A stretch of 64,000 nt of DNA, taken from positions 35,003 to 99,002 of the forward strand of contig CAUYUJ010020719.1 in NCBI GenBank assembly GCA_963575745.1. Direction: 5' to 3'. Made by a program: the position numbers and the translations under genes. Shown in pieces: positions 1-10,440 of this stretch. This DNA comes from Prorocentrum cordatum (Eukaryota; Sar; Dinophyceae; Prorocentrales; Prorocentraceae). Positions within the stretch are counted from its first letter, which is position 1; every line of letters starts with the position of its first letter. Below the pieces are notes generated by a model that did no database searches, had not been told where the DNA came from, and saw only the letters and a list, made by a program, of their open reading frames with translations.

Positions 1-329
1 TAAGGGTGGCTGGTCCCTGTGTGGCGTGGCGCCGTGAACGAAAGGGGCTGGTATGCTGCCCCTGTCCGAGGGGGCAGAAGAGGCGGCCACCATTCGAGAA
101 ATAGCTGTCGAGGGCCACTGCTTGGGCAAGCGAGGGGGATAGTAGAGTCGGAACTTGGGTGACTGCACTGGGGCCTCCAGCGAGAAACTGGGGGAGAGCG
201 AGAGAATGTCGGGTAGGAGCGAGGGGTATGATGGTGGATAAGCCGATGACGGGGGACAGGGAGAGGGAGGGCGAGGCAAGACCAGAGAGGGAGAGAGAGA
301 GGGAGAGAGAGAGAGAGAAAGAGAGAGGG

Positions 330-1250
330 AGAGGGAGAGAAAGGGAGCGAGACGAAGAAGTGCGGCGGTGTAGAAACTATTCGATGGGAAGTAGGCGAAG
401 GTGTGATGCCACAATATTAAGAACATTCAGTATGCATTGGTGGCTTAAGAAGATGCCTCGCATGCGCTAACAAGAGAATGCAGATAAGATGTGGTGAGCT
501 GTCGTGGTACATATGGAGGGTTGTGCGGGTGGCCGGGTAGCAGGGGCAGGAGGGATAGTAGCAAGAGGGATGGGAGATGGAGACGACCGGCGTTGGGGGA
601 GGGCGCGCGCAGAGAGATAGAAGGGGGCAGGGAGCCCAGAGAGGGAGAGAGAGAGAGAGGGAGAGAGAGAGAGAGAGGGAGAGAAAGGGAGCGAGACGAA
701 GAAGTGCGGCGGTGTAGAAACTATACGATGGGAAGTAGGCGTATGAAGATGCCACAATATTAAGAACATTCAGTATGGACTGGTGGCTTAAGAAGATCAA
801 ATAGGAAGCACGACTGTAATACTCTGCTACCCAGCGGGGGGAAATTCGTTACGTTTCCCCCCCTGGCAGACCGAAATTCGTGACATTTTCGTTGCTCCGC
901 CCCGAGCCTACTACAAGTTTCGACTCCAAAGGGGCCCACGGAAGCGGACAAATCATGCCCCCCTTCGCTCTTGGGGAGCGCACGTGCCACGCAGGGCTCT
1001 CACCAGACGGGGATGGCCACCAAACATGCTTTCGCGCGTGCTGGGTTAATAAATCCTCTGGCGCGATTGCTCTGCCACGCATGCGTTAACAAGAGAATGC
1101 AGATAAGATGTGGTAAACTGTCGTGGTACATATGGAGGATTGTGCGGGTAGCCGGGTAGCAGGGGCAGGAGTAGCAAGAGGGATGGGAGATGGAGACGAC
1201 CGGCGCCGGGGGAGGGCGCATGCAGAGAGATAGGAGGGGGCAGGGAGTTG
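330..1250 (+). repeat. Duplicated GA-rich repeat block
   Basis: Two kinds of segment alternate. Segment X (330-454 and 676-800) starts with gggagagaaagggagcgaga and ends near gtggcttaagaagat. Segment Y (467-650 and 1084-1250) starts around aacaagagaatgcagataag and ends in agggggcagggag. Within each pair the copies are closely similar. GA-rich simple sequence (281-345, 640-690) sits beside them. I see no credible gene here. Confidence 0.8.
801..1083. other. Unassigned unique sequence
   Basis: Between the two Y segments lies about 280 bp without a recognisable gene or repeat. Open frames on both strands are short and resemble nothing I know. Confidence 0.4.
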
Positions 1251-1688
1251 GGAAGGAGCTCGGGTTTGGGGAGGGCGGGGGCAGGCCGACAGGAGGGTGC
1301 AGGAAACGAGGAATGAGATCTGGCGACTGACGCGATGAGTGCGCGTCGGAAGAGCAGGTGGGTCAAAACAAGCGGGAGGAATAGCGGGAGGGGCCGCTGA
1401 AAGGGGCTGGGATGCCCGCGCCTTGGTCTTCCCAGGCGGTGGTAGGGGTAGCGGGATGAGCTGGGAAGAGCAAGACAAGCAGGGTAGCACAATGGCCGAG
1501 AAGGACGGGGTAGCAGCAATGAAGGCAAGATGCAAGAAGGATTGCTGGTATCGCCCCAGCTCCCTAACCTGAGGGGTGCTTGTGAGGGTGCTCATCGGGA
1601 GTGCGAGAAGTGCACTCCCTCACCAGCGCCCCGTGCGTCCCTCACAAGAGTCGAACCCCATAGGCTGCGGGAAGCCATCGGCACGGGG

Positions 1689-1800
1689 AGGAAGAGGAGG
1701 AGGAGGAGGAGGAGGAGGAGGAGGAGGAGGAGGAGGAGGAGGAGGAGGAGGGGAGAGGAGGGGGAGGAGGAGGGGGAGGAGAGAGGTCTGGAGAGAGGTC
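1689..1800. repeat. (AGG)n microsatellite
   Basis: A long run of AGG triplets followed by GGGAGGAG variants. All purines lie on the plus strand. It creates open frames of poly-Arg, poly-Gly and poly-Glu (or poly-Pro, poly-Ser and poly-Leu on the other strand), which are not genes. Confidence 0.95.
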
Positions 1801-1844
1801 TGGAAGGGGGGGGGGGCGAGGTGCTCTTGGCCTGTGTGCACCTC

Positions 1845-1990
1845 GCATGCGAGGTCCTCCGACCTTTTGAGAAGTTTTCTAAGCCTTCCTTGAAAGCACA
1901 GAACATGTCACAGAAGGCTGGAGGGCTTCTGAGAAGCCCCGCCGCCTTCCGAGGAGGCCTCCTCCTTATCACTCCCCCCCCCCCGCCGCC
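1845..1990 (+). repeat. Dispersed repeat DR2, copy 1
   Basis: Contains gcttctgagaagccccgccg followed by gaggcctcctcc. A similar block occurs at 52410-52600 (cttctgagaagtcccgccg followed by aagaggcctcctcc) and a diverged one near 62280-62400. The match covers about 100 bp with gaps. Confidence 0.55.
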
Positions 1991-1992
1991 GA

Positions 1993-2105
1993 AGCATGGA
2001 GGAGGAGGGGGAGGCGGAGGAGGAGTACGAGGAGGCGGATGAGGAGGAGGAGGAGGAGAAGAAGGAGGAGGAGGCGGAGGAGGAGGAGGAGGAGGAGGAG
2101 GAGGA
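1993..2105. repeat. (GGA)n microsatellite
   Basis: GGA-rich tract with GAGGCG and GAAG interruptions, purines on the plus strand. Confidence 0.95.
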
Positions 2106-2289
2106 AGGTCTGGGTGGAGGTCTGGAGGGAATGCTGGAGGGGGGTCGAGGTGCTGCTGGCCTGCGTGCACCTCGCCTGCAAGGTCGAGGAGGTCCACGAG
2201 GTGACGCTGGACCGCGTGCTCGAGGCGTGCGGCGCGCAGAGGGTGCGGCGGCCGTCGCCACCGCTCTCCCTCCCCAGACATGATCGCGT

Positions 2290-2458
2290 CGTGAAAATAT
2301 TGGGGCGGGAGGTTTTTGGCTATCTTCGGCCTCGGGGGGGCCTCGCCGGGCCTCGGGACCGTCAAGAAACAATGCGGGAAGAAAAACCGGTCCCAGGGAA
2401 AGGGTCGGGACTTCCAGGAGCACCGAATTGAAAAAATCAGGACGTCGCATGTCTGGGT
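2290..2458 (+). repeat. Dispersed repeat DR1, copy 1 (+)
   Basis: Shares a core with 14395-14522 (+), 15178-15352 (+), 11155-11280 (-), 52017-52290 (-, interrupted) and 52598-52740 (-). Landmarks in order are cgggcctcgggaccgtca, gaaaaaccggtccc, and a closing catgtctggg. No coding potential. It looks like a short non-autonomous dispersed element of about 150-170 bp. Confidence 0.7.
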
Positions 2459-2989
2459 CGCCGTCGCCGTCGCCGCCGCCATCGTCGCCGTCCTCCCTCT
2501 CCTCGCCTCCTCCAGCTTCCAGCTCCCGACTCCCAGCATTCGCCCCGAGAGCCAGACCTTCAGCCCCGAGGACCAGGTCTTCAGCCTCCACGGGCAAGGT
2601 ACATGGCCGAGATCAATCTGCAAATTGATGCAACATTTTGGATGCAACTCCTAGGAGGTCAAATTCTCACTTCGCCCTAGTCCGAACGCTGGCTTAATCC
2701 AGCCCAGTCTCGCTCAATGCCGCTTGATCCTGCTCCATCCAGCTCAATCCCACTCAGTCCGCGGCCTGATCTGGCGTAGCAGCCCCCCAGTGGGGCTCAA
2801 TGCTCCCTAATCCTTTCGACGAAGACCTCCCAGTAGCTGGTTCCCAAGAGCATGCTGTGGGATGCCAGAGCGCGGACAACGTGAACCGAGTGGGCTCCGC
2901 CCCCCCCCCCGCCGCGCAGCCCCGGAAGGGCCCCACCTTCGGCGAGCGTTTTCTCAGAGCGTTCAGGAACGCCCCTAGGGTCCCCCCCC
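2459..2989. other. Unassigned; short degenerate repeats
   Basis: CCGTCG-rich sequence gives way near 2690-2770 to loosely repeated short words such as tccagcccagtctc and tccagctcaatcc. No gene or known element is visible. Confidence 0.4.
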
Positions 2990-3720
2990 CATCCGTTCAT
3001 GTATTTCTACGCGTGAAGAATCGGATTACCAAAAGTTGGGTCCCCCCTGGGGGGCCGCTGTGGGGAGAAACATGTGAAAGTGCAGAACGGATGCACGCGG
3101 AGACTCATGTTGGAGATCCCCCCCTTCGCACCTGTATTTTTACATGTCAGCTTCTGGCCTCTGTTGGTCGACATGCTTCTTGCACGTGTAAGGAATCCGA
3201 CGACCAGATGGGTCCTCGGTCGGGGGGCCCGTTTTGGTGAGAAACGCGTGAAAAACTCGTGCCACACGCATGCAGGCCGAGACGCGTCTTGAAGCCCTCC
3301 CCCTCCTCCGCACGCGTATCTCTATGTGTCCAAGTCCGGCTCCTGCTGCTCGGCACATACCTTTACGCGTATGAGATCCGACGACCAGAAATTGGGTCAC
3401 CCCTTTGGGGGGCCGTTGTGGCGAGACACGTGTGAAGACACTTGCCGAACGCATGCACGCCGAGGCGCATGTTGAAGATCCTCCCTCCGAACACTTATTT
3501 TCACGTGTCAACTTCCGACGCATGTTGCTCGACATATTTTTACGTGTGAAGAATCTGGCGCCCGAAGATGGGTCCCCCACTTGGGCCCGTTGTGGCGAGA
3601 AACACGAGAAAACACATGCCGAACAGATGCATGACGAGATGCATGTTGGAGCCCCCCCCTTCCCCGCACGTGTATAATTTTGCATGCCACGTTCAGACGC
3701 CTGCTGCTCGACACCCTGGT
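2990..3720 (+). repeat. Four-copy tandem repeat, about 178 bp
   Basis: The marker word gtgaagaatcsg and its variants recur near 3013, 3186, 3368 and 3546, giving periods of 173, 182 and 178 bp. Each unit also carries a gggtccc block, a gttgtggygagaaac block and a catgcacgcygag block. Copies are diverged and contain indels, so the open frames across them are not conserved. Confidence 0.85.
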
Positions 3721-3877
3721 GGCTACAGGGCCAGAGGCCTGCCAACACACAGAGAACTCTGGGCCGGAGCCCTGACCGACGAATGAAAGGGTTTTGCAAA
3801 TGCTCGGCCTCGTGGGCCGTGAGCGGGATTTTTGTTCCTCCTCCAGCTCACGACGGACGACGACAGGGTTTTGCAAA

Positions 3878-4058
3878 TCCGAGGCGGGAATTTATACATG
3901 ACCACCGCCTGGAGGGTCAGTTTTCGGAGCCTCGGCAGGCGGTGGATATGGGCATATTCGGGCCCCCGGGGGCCGAAGGATATCCAGCATATCCACCGCC
4001 CGCTGCGGCACCAGGACGTCGTTTCCCAGGCGGTGGATATGGATAGATCCCCGCCTCG
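3878..4058. repeat. Nested hairpin element H2, copy 1
   Basis: Outer arms begin cgaggcgggaatt and end ccccgcctcg. Inside are accaccgcctgg on the left and cccaggcggtgg on the right. The centre is itself a hairpin, ggcggtggatatgggcatat facing atatccaccgcc around gggcccccgggggcc. Copy 2 lies at 6029-6211 with the same plan. Flanking words gcaaatgctcggcctcg occur on both sides (3796 and about 4070). Confidence 0.75.
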
Positions 4059-4396
4059 CAGCAAATGCTCGGCCTCGCGGGCGCTGCAGAGGCGTCGGCG
4101 GTGTACGACGGAGGGTGTTCCTGGGGACTGCAGGAGGGGCCTCGACTTCGGCGGCCCTCGCCTTCGGCGGAGGCCGGCCAGCGCAGAGTTAAGTCGGACA
4201 CGTCGCTCTACAGGAGGAATACCCAAAAGTAGTGAAACAATCATCTGGGGGGGCGATTTTTCTATTATTTTACCTAACAGCGAAGACTGATAGGTTTCTA
4301 GTAGGGTCAAAAGACAGCATCATGACGCCCCAGGGGGGTCTGGGCGCGATCCGGGGGAGGATGCCGGGGACTCTTTTTTAACCAAAAGTAACGCAC
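4059..4396. other. Unassigned GC-rich sequence
   Basis: Contains a shared flank of the H2 hairpin (gcaaatgctcggcctcgcgg). Otherwise no recognisable gene or repeat. Confidence 0.4.
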
Positions 4397-4665
4397 TTCG
4401 TGGTCTTCGAGTTCCCAGAACTCCACTCCTGGACATGATTTTGAATGCCCGGAGCCAACGGTAGGCCATTTCGTGGTCTTCGAGTTCCCAGAAGTCCATT
4501 CCTGGGCATGATTTTGAATGCCCGGAGCCAACAGTAGGCCATTTCGTGGTCTTCGAGTTCCCAGAAGTCCATTCCTGGGCATGATTTTGAATGCCTGGAG
4601 TCAACTGTAGGCCACTTCGTGTTCTCCGAGTTCCCAGAAGTCCATTCCTGGGCATGATTTTGAAT
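4397..4665 (+). repeat. 73-bp tandem repeat, nearly four copies
   Basis: The word ttcgtggtcttcgagttccc (or a close variant) starts at 4397, 4470, 4543 and 4616, an exact 73-bp period. Each unit then reads agaagtccattcctgggc and atgattttgaatgc. Units differ at only a few positions. Because 73 is not a multiple of three, the reading frame shifts from unit to unit. Confidence 0.95.
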
Positions 4666-5490
4666 GCTGAGGCAGGCTGATGCTGAGGCTGAGGCAGGCT
4701 GAGGCTGAAGCAGGCTGAGGCTGAGGCCGAGGTTGCAGGCAGACTGAGGCTGAGGCTGAAGCAGGCTGAGGCTGAGGCTGAGGCAGGCTGAGGCTGAGGC
4801 TGAGGCAGGCTGATGCTGAGGCAGGCTGAGGCTGAGGCTGAGGCTGATGCAGGCTGAGGCTGAGGCAGGCTGAGGCTGAGGCCGAGGCTGAAGGCAGACT
4901 GAGGCTGAGGCTGAAGCAGGCTGAGGCTGAGGCTGAGGCAGGCTGAGGCTGAGGCAGGCTGAGGCTGAGGCTGAGGCTGAGGCTGAGGCTGAGGCTGAGG
5001 CAGGCTGATGCAGGCTGAGGCTGAGGCAGGCTGGCTGAGGCCGAGGCTGAAGGCAGACTGAGGCTGAGGCTGAAGCAGGCTGAGGCTGAGGCTGAGGCAG
5101 GCTGAGGCTGAGGCTGAGGTGATGCAGGCAGGAGGCTGAGGCTGAGGCTGAGCAGGCTGAGGCTGAGGCTGAGGCTGAAGGCAGACTGAGGCTGAGGCTG
5201 AAGCAGGCTGAGGCTGAGGCTGAGGCTGAGTGAGGCTGAGGCAGGCTGAGGCTGAGGCTGAGGCTGAGGCTGAGGCTGAGGCTGAGGCTGAGGCTGAGGC
5301 TGAGGCTGAGCAGGCTGAGGCTGAGGCAGGCTGAGAGGCTGAGGCTGAGGCAGGCTGAGGCTGAGGCTGAGGCGAGGCTGAAGGCAGATTGAGGCTGAGG
5401 CTGAAGCAGGCTGAGGCTGAGGCTGAGGCAGGCTGAGGCTGAGGCAGGCTGAGGCTGAGGCTGAGGCAGGCTGAGGCGGAGGCTGTGACT
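4666..5490 (+). repeat. (GCTGAG)n satellite block, about 820 bp
   Basis: A long array of GAGGCT hexamers with recurrent gaggcaggctg and gctgaagcaggctg variants, so there is a higher-order pattern of roughly 30-100 bp. The minus strand reads as poly Ser-Ala-Gln-Pro-Leu over about 400 codons, which is a repeat translation and not a gene. Confidence 0.95.
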
Positions 5491-6028
5491 GCGACTGCCG
5501 TTGCCACTGCGACTGTCATCGCGAATGCGACTACGACTGCGAGAACAGCAGAATTCTACAACTGAATTCTCATCTGAATCTTAAGGGGAATGCTTCCAGA
5601 TATGCTCCTACACATCGCTGTTAGGTTGCTTTGCCAGGATAATTGAATATCGTTCTTCTTCTTTTTTTCCTCTGACTTCTTAGATTTTTCCCAAAAATTA
5701 CGCCTGCAGCAGGACATGCCCGACCTGAGCGTAGAGTGGCCGCAGGCCCATCGGCGGAAGTGGGCGCAGGGCCAGCGGCAGGTTGCTGAAGCAGCAGCGA
5801 GGCTCGAAAAGGAAAGGACGCTAAAACATAGACTCGGGCCGGACGAAAAGGGGGGGATTGGGAAAGGGGGGGGTGCGAAATCTGCTGCATGCAGCTGGTT
5901 TTGGCCCCACCGAGGGGCCCATTCCTCGATACATGACCTCCTCGTGAGGCGCCGGGAAAATCAGCTACAGAAGCTGATTCTCAACCCCCCCTTTGCTATC
6001 CCCCCTTTCGCCGGCCGGATATACTTCC
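5491..6028. other. Unassigned sequence
   Basis: Starts with degenerate CGACTG repeats (5480-5550), then lower-GC DNA with a pyrimidine run at 5655-5680. No gene is supported. Confidence 0.4.
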
Positions 6029-6211
6029 GAGGCGGGAATTGATTCATAGCCACCGCCTGGGGGATCGATCTCCGCGGACCTCCACAGGCGGTGGATATGG
6101 ATACATTCGGGCCCCCGGGGGGCCAAATGTATCCATGTCCACCGCCCGCTGGGGGACCAGGGCGTCGGTTCCCAGGCGGTGGGTATGGATAAGTCCTCAC
6201 CTCGTAAAACT
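6029..6211. repeat. Nested hairpin element H2, copy 2
   Basis: Same plan as 3878-4058: outer cgaggcgggaattgattcat and closing gataagtcctcacctcg; inner ccaccgcctggg and cccaggcggtgg; central hairpin built on ggcggtggatatggataca and tgtatccatgtccaccgcc around gggcccccggggggcc. Directly followed by a partial inverted-repeat element of another family. Confidence 0.75.
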
Positions 6212-6300
6212 TTCGGAGCTGGGCCCCCCTGGCGGCGCCTCCGGCGCCGCCCCTGGGGGCCCCAGCGCGGATCCGAGAAATCCGCGCGGACCTCCAAAAA
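6212..6300. repeat. Partial introner-like inverted repeat
   Basis: Right arm gcgcggatccgagaaatccg then cgcggacctcc, as in the elements at 57755 and 56905. The centre tggcggcgcctccggcgccg is kept, but most of the left arm is missing. Confidence 0.6.
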
Positions 6301-6697
6301 TTTACGATTATGTCGCCTCTTGCTCACCCGGAGGCGTCAACGGTTCTGGATCCAGGGCTCACGAAGTTGGCGCGGAGTGAAGGTGGAAGCAGGGTCCGTC
6401 CACTCGCTCACGTCGCCGCCGCTCTGCCCTTGCGTGCGTCTCTGCCGCCGCTGTGCCCGCGCGCGTTTGTGCTCCCGTCGCCTCCGCCCCGTGGTCGTGC
6501 GGTGCGGGAGAGCGGGGGACGGAGGGCCGAGGGGGAAGAGGAAGGCCGCGCTGCTGTGTTCCAAAGGTCTGGCGGGTTCTGGCCCCCGCCTCGACCCTCC
6601 CCTCGTCTTCAATGCCCCCTCCCCTCCTCCGTGCCAATTTTGGCCCAAAGGGGGGCACTTCACAGAGCTCGGCCGGCCGATCCGGCGCGCCCTGGCC

Positions 6698-7120
6698 ATG
6701 GCTCCGCACGCCCCCCGGGCAGCCGTGGGCGGCGCTCTCGCGGTGCAGCTGCTGGGCGTCGCCGTCCACACGCGGGCGCCATGCTCCCACGCATCGTGGG
6801 GCTGGAGCGCGACGGCCTCCCCGGGCCCCAGTCCCCCGGACTCCGGGTATTGCCAGCTGTTCCCGCACATGTGCGACTCGCCCGCTTCCACGCCCGAGCC
6901 GACCAGCGATCTGACGCCAGCGCCAACCAGAGCCCCTACTGTTGCCTCAGAGCCAACCGTTGGTCCAACGCCAGTTCCGACTGGCGATCCCATGACAACA
7001 ACAGTTGCCGATGATGCTGTGACATCCCAGCCCGAAGTACAGGTCAACACGGCACGCGACGTCGCCGTTTGTGTTGCAGTGGTGACAGTGTCAGTTTTAT
7101 TGGCAGCGTCATGCGATTAG
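6698..7120 (+). CDS. Hypothetical secreted Ser/Thr/Pro-rich protein
   Basis: I do not recognise this gene. Read from the ATG at 6698 it gives 140 codons. The first 20 or so residues (MAPHAPRAAVGGALAVQLLG) look like a signal peptide. A short cysteine-containing part follows (motif CQLFPHMC), then a Pro/Thr/Ser-rich stalk with loosely repeated PTPVPTGDP-like words, and a hydrophobic C-terminus (VAVCVAVVTVSVLLAASC). This layout would suit a secreted or membrane- or GPI-anchored surface protein. The frame stays open upstream to 6179, but that part reads through a repeat. No splice sites, homologue or expression evidence is available, so it may be a chance open frame in GC-rich DNA. Confidence 0.3.
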   Translation: MAPHAPRAAVGGALAVQLLGVAVHTRAPCSHASWGWSATASPGPSPPDSGYCQLFPHMCDSPASTPEPTSDLTPAPTRAPTVASEPTVGPTPVPTGDPMTTTVADDAVTSQPEVQVNTARDVAVCVAVVTVSVLLAASCD

Positions 7121-8439
7121 CCAAGGCTTGTATTCATGGACGCGATCACGCAGAACAACATTTGAATATCCTTCAGCTCTCGCGCGCGGCTTGGATGTAA
7201 TGTGAATGTTTGCTATGGGGACGGAGTGATTCGCGCGGTGTATTGCAGAGCCTATGACCTCACAGTGTTTTACATGTGGCAACGACGTTGGCATGTTCAT
7301 TACTTCATCTATCGTATCTGGCCAACGCGGCTTATTTGGCCTCTCAGGCCAACGCCTTCTTACACGTTTCTATAGTTGTTTCCTCTCTCTCTCTCTTTCC
7401 AGCTCTATACCACTGCACTTCTCTCTATGTCTCTCTCTCTCTCTCGCTCTCTTTGTTCTCTTTTTTTTCTCTCTCTCTCTCTCTCTTTCTTTATTCCCCT
7501 CTCTCTATATAGTTATCGTTCCTCCGTCCCCTTCTTGCCTCTTTCCGCGGCCACCCTCCAGCGTCGGCGGAACAACATTGCATGAAAGCCACGCTCGATG
7601 CATTTTCGCGTTGCGGATGCTTTGTTGCACGAGCCCTTTCGCCATATAGTTTGGCGATGCTTCTAGTGAGGAGTCCGAGATCTTCGGCAAGACCCAAGGA
7701 CTGAAATTTCTTAGCCTCGAGGCGCACTTGGCCTTGAAGTTGCTTATCATCCTTTGCTGCCTCATCTTCCAACACAACGAGCATGCGGAGACGGGAGTCC
7801 ACCTCCGTCTTTCCCCCGAAAGGCAAGCGGGAGGAGGAGGAGGAGGAGGAGGAACCGCCGAGATGATTTTTGTGTATTTGCTGCTACTGCCACCCGTACA
7901 TGTAGATATGCCTTAAGAAGATGATGGGGGTACGAGGAAGAGTACGGATTAGGATGAGGAGTAGCCGAGACGGTATCAGTAGTTACCGGTGTTGCCTTTA
8001 CTCGTTTTTTTATTCCCCCATTTGCGTTTACAAGAGTTGGAGGATTAATAGGAAGACTAGGAACCGTCGACATGGAGTTTGATAGGGGCGTGAGCTTTAT
8101 GGTCCCACCTCTCCCAGCATTTCGCTGAGCTCCGTTGAGTTGTACAACAGGAGGACGGGGAGGCTTCTCATCCCCCCGTCCCTCTCATTTGTAAATCTGA
8201 ATAACAATAGGTCGAATTGTGAGGGTAACCGAACAGACAACATCCGTTTCGACACACCCTGTTAATCTCCATCCTAGTATTTCTTCTCCTGCGGTTAAAG
8301 GTAATACACATGCAGCCAGTGTCGAGCCTTACGTGCGTGGGGTCTTGCGCGTGTCGAACAGTGTCGAATGGCCTTCGGTCCATCCCGCGCCGTGCCTGGG
8401 TTGTGGGTCTGAGGCCTCTTTGATGGTCGTTGGGATCTC
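7121..8439. other. Unassigned; contains TC microsatellite
   Basis: A (TC)n/(CTCT)n tract spans about 7383-7510 and a short GGA run lies at 7830-7855. The rest shows no gene or repeat I can name. Confidence 0.5.
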
Positions 8440-9060
8440 GTCGAGGCCTCTCGGTGGCCTCCTAGAGGCAATTGTGATGCCTCAAGGGGGCTGTTTTGGA
8501 GCCTCTTGGGGCCTCTTTTTTGTGAGCTCTTGGGGGCCTCGTTGGGGGATCTTGGGGGCCTCTTAGGGTCTCTTGGGTGCCTCTTGAGGCCTCCTGGGCG
8601 CCTCTCGGGGTGGAAGGCTTGAATTTTCGGTTCGTGTTCCCTTGGGCCTTTCTTGGGACCGTACCGCCGATGGGGCCCTCCTCGGCCGTCTTCGGCGCCT
8701 CTTGGGCCGTATTGGGGCCCGCTTGGACCGTCTTCGGACCCACTTGAGGGCCTCAGGGGCCGTCTTGGGGCGGTCTTGAGGGCTTCCTGGTCCGTCTTGG
8801 AGCGTCGGAAAGCCAAAAAGGCGAGAACGCCAAATTCTTTTAGACACCGAAGTAAAATCAATGATTTTGGAAACTCGGGGCCCTCTTGGGAAGCCTCTTG
8901 GGGCTCCCTTTGGGCGCCTCGAAGGCTTCTTGGGCCGTCTTGGGGTCATCTTGGGCGTCTTGGCGCGATCGTTAGGTGATCCGGTGCACTCTTAGACCGT
9001 CTGGGCGGGATCTTTGGGCCCTGTTGGCTCGTCTTCGGGCACTTGCGGGCCCGAAAAGTC
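8440..9060 (+). repeat. Degenerate GGGCCTCTT-type repeat
   Basis: Words such as cttggggcctc, cttgggggcctc and cgtcttgggg recur every 12-20 bp across about 600 bp, separated by small indels. Minus-strand frames read as Pro/Arg/Lys repeats and are not credible genes. The most diverged part is 8800-8880. Confidence 0.7.
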
Positions 9061-10169
9061 ATGCGATAGACTCGATGTGCCCCAGGAGGCACGCGGGGAG
9101 CCCCAGAAGATTTTTGAAATTTGGGGTCAGGTACCCAATATGATTGGTCCGACCCTCTAGAATGGTGTCCTCGACAGCAGAAGCCGGAGGCCGAGTTGAT
9201 CGTGAACCATTGCATGGCCATCACGTGTTGTATTTTGGATATACTCGTCAGTGCCAACCGCACCGGTCTTGCCTTGGTCCGATGGCGGCCACCGTGTTGG
9301 ATCCCAGGTCGGGGGATGGGTGTGGATCATATGTACGGGAGGCGACGCCGCCGTTCCACATTTGGATGTACGCGGGTAGCAGTAGTTACCAACACAAGTT
9401 TAGCGATTGTCTCCAAGCAGAAGCCTGGGGGATGAAGATGGCCTTAGCTTGCTTTCATGTTTTAGCGAGAGGGGTAGTGGTTCATTTCTGCGCTGTGCAC
9501 GGTTCCCACACGCCTTCCACAGGACCATAACCCGATGTGGTCCTACATGCATGCATGAACTCCTTGGCTGGTCACACGGCTTATATACTGCGGTCTCCCG
9601 GGGCTTAGAAATGAGCGAAAGAAAGAAAAGGGTTCAGGACCGATTTTCAGAGATCACACCCATGAGTCAAGGAAAGCCATGAAGTAGCAGGAGCGTTCTA
9701 GATTTTGCCTACGAAAATCAAGAATTTAGACTGGACCTGTGCATTTTCCGTTGAACGCTAGTAGATCTGGACCTGGACTACTGTTGAACGCGTGGAGTGA
9801 AGTCAATCTTCTTTGCCTGGAATTATGCTCTGAACTCGATGCAGGGGTTTAGGCCAAGGACCCGAGGACACTCCAACTCGTGCCTCCAGGGCGCGGTGGT
9901 GGATGAGTGTGGAAACCTGTGTGTGCATGCTTGGGGGAGCCCGTTCGGCCTCCCAGTCTCCCCCCTCTGGGTCTCCCGCGCGACGGCCACGGGCGATTTG
10001 CGCCCGCCCAGAACGGATGTGGGGAAGAACCTTACTGCGAGGAATTTTGGCTTTGTGAAGCCCTGTGTGGACCCAGCCCTCTGTGTGTAGAAACCCACGG
10101 TGTGTACGGAGCCCTGCGTGCGTGTGGAACCTTGCGCGTGCCAACCCATGCGCGTGGAGCACCAGCTCA
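9061..10169. other. Unassigned sequence
   Basis: No gene, known repeat or RNA is recognised. Open frames are short and overlap on both strands. Confidence 0.4.
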
Positions 10170-10440
10170 CTCTCTCACACACACACACACCCCTCCAACC
10201 CCAGGTCCAAGCCCGGATCCAGCCCACGCCCACGCTCGAGTCCGAACCCGCGCCCGAGCCCACATCCACACACGCCTCGACCACGCCCCTATGCTCGTTC
10301 AAACTCGTTTCTAAAATCCACCTCTAGGCACACGTCCGAGCCAACATCCAAGCCCCGCGTCCACGTCCACACCCCAGTCCAAACCCACACCCAGACTCAC
10401 GTTCAAATCCACGTCAAAACCCACGTCGAAGTCCAAGAGG
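10170..10440 (+). repeat. Degenerate CCCACGTCC-type short repeat
   Basis: A short (CA)n run is followed by loosely repeated 6-18 bp words (cccacgtcc, gcccacatccac, acccacacccag). The minus-strand frame at 10311-10511 reads as Val/Asp/Gly repeats (DVGFDVDLNVSLGVGLDWG) and is an artefact. Confidence 0.6.

Noticed and set aside
1592-2647. 351-codon minus-strand ORF with poly-Pro and poly-Leu
   Set aside because: Translation of AGG/GGA tracts and a DR1 copy.
4320-5519. 399-codon minus-strand ORF rich in Ser, Ala, Gln, Pro and Leu
   Set aside because: It is a translation of the (GCTGAG)n block and the 73-bp repeat, with no independent protein features.
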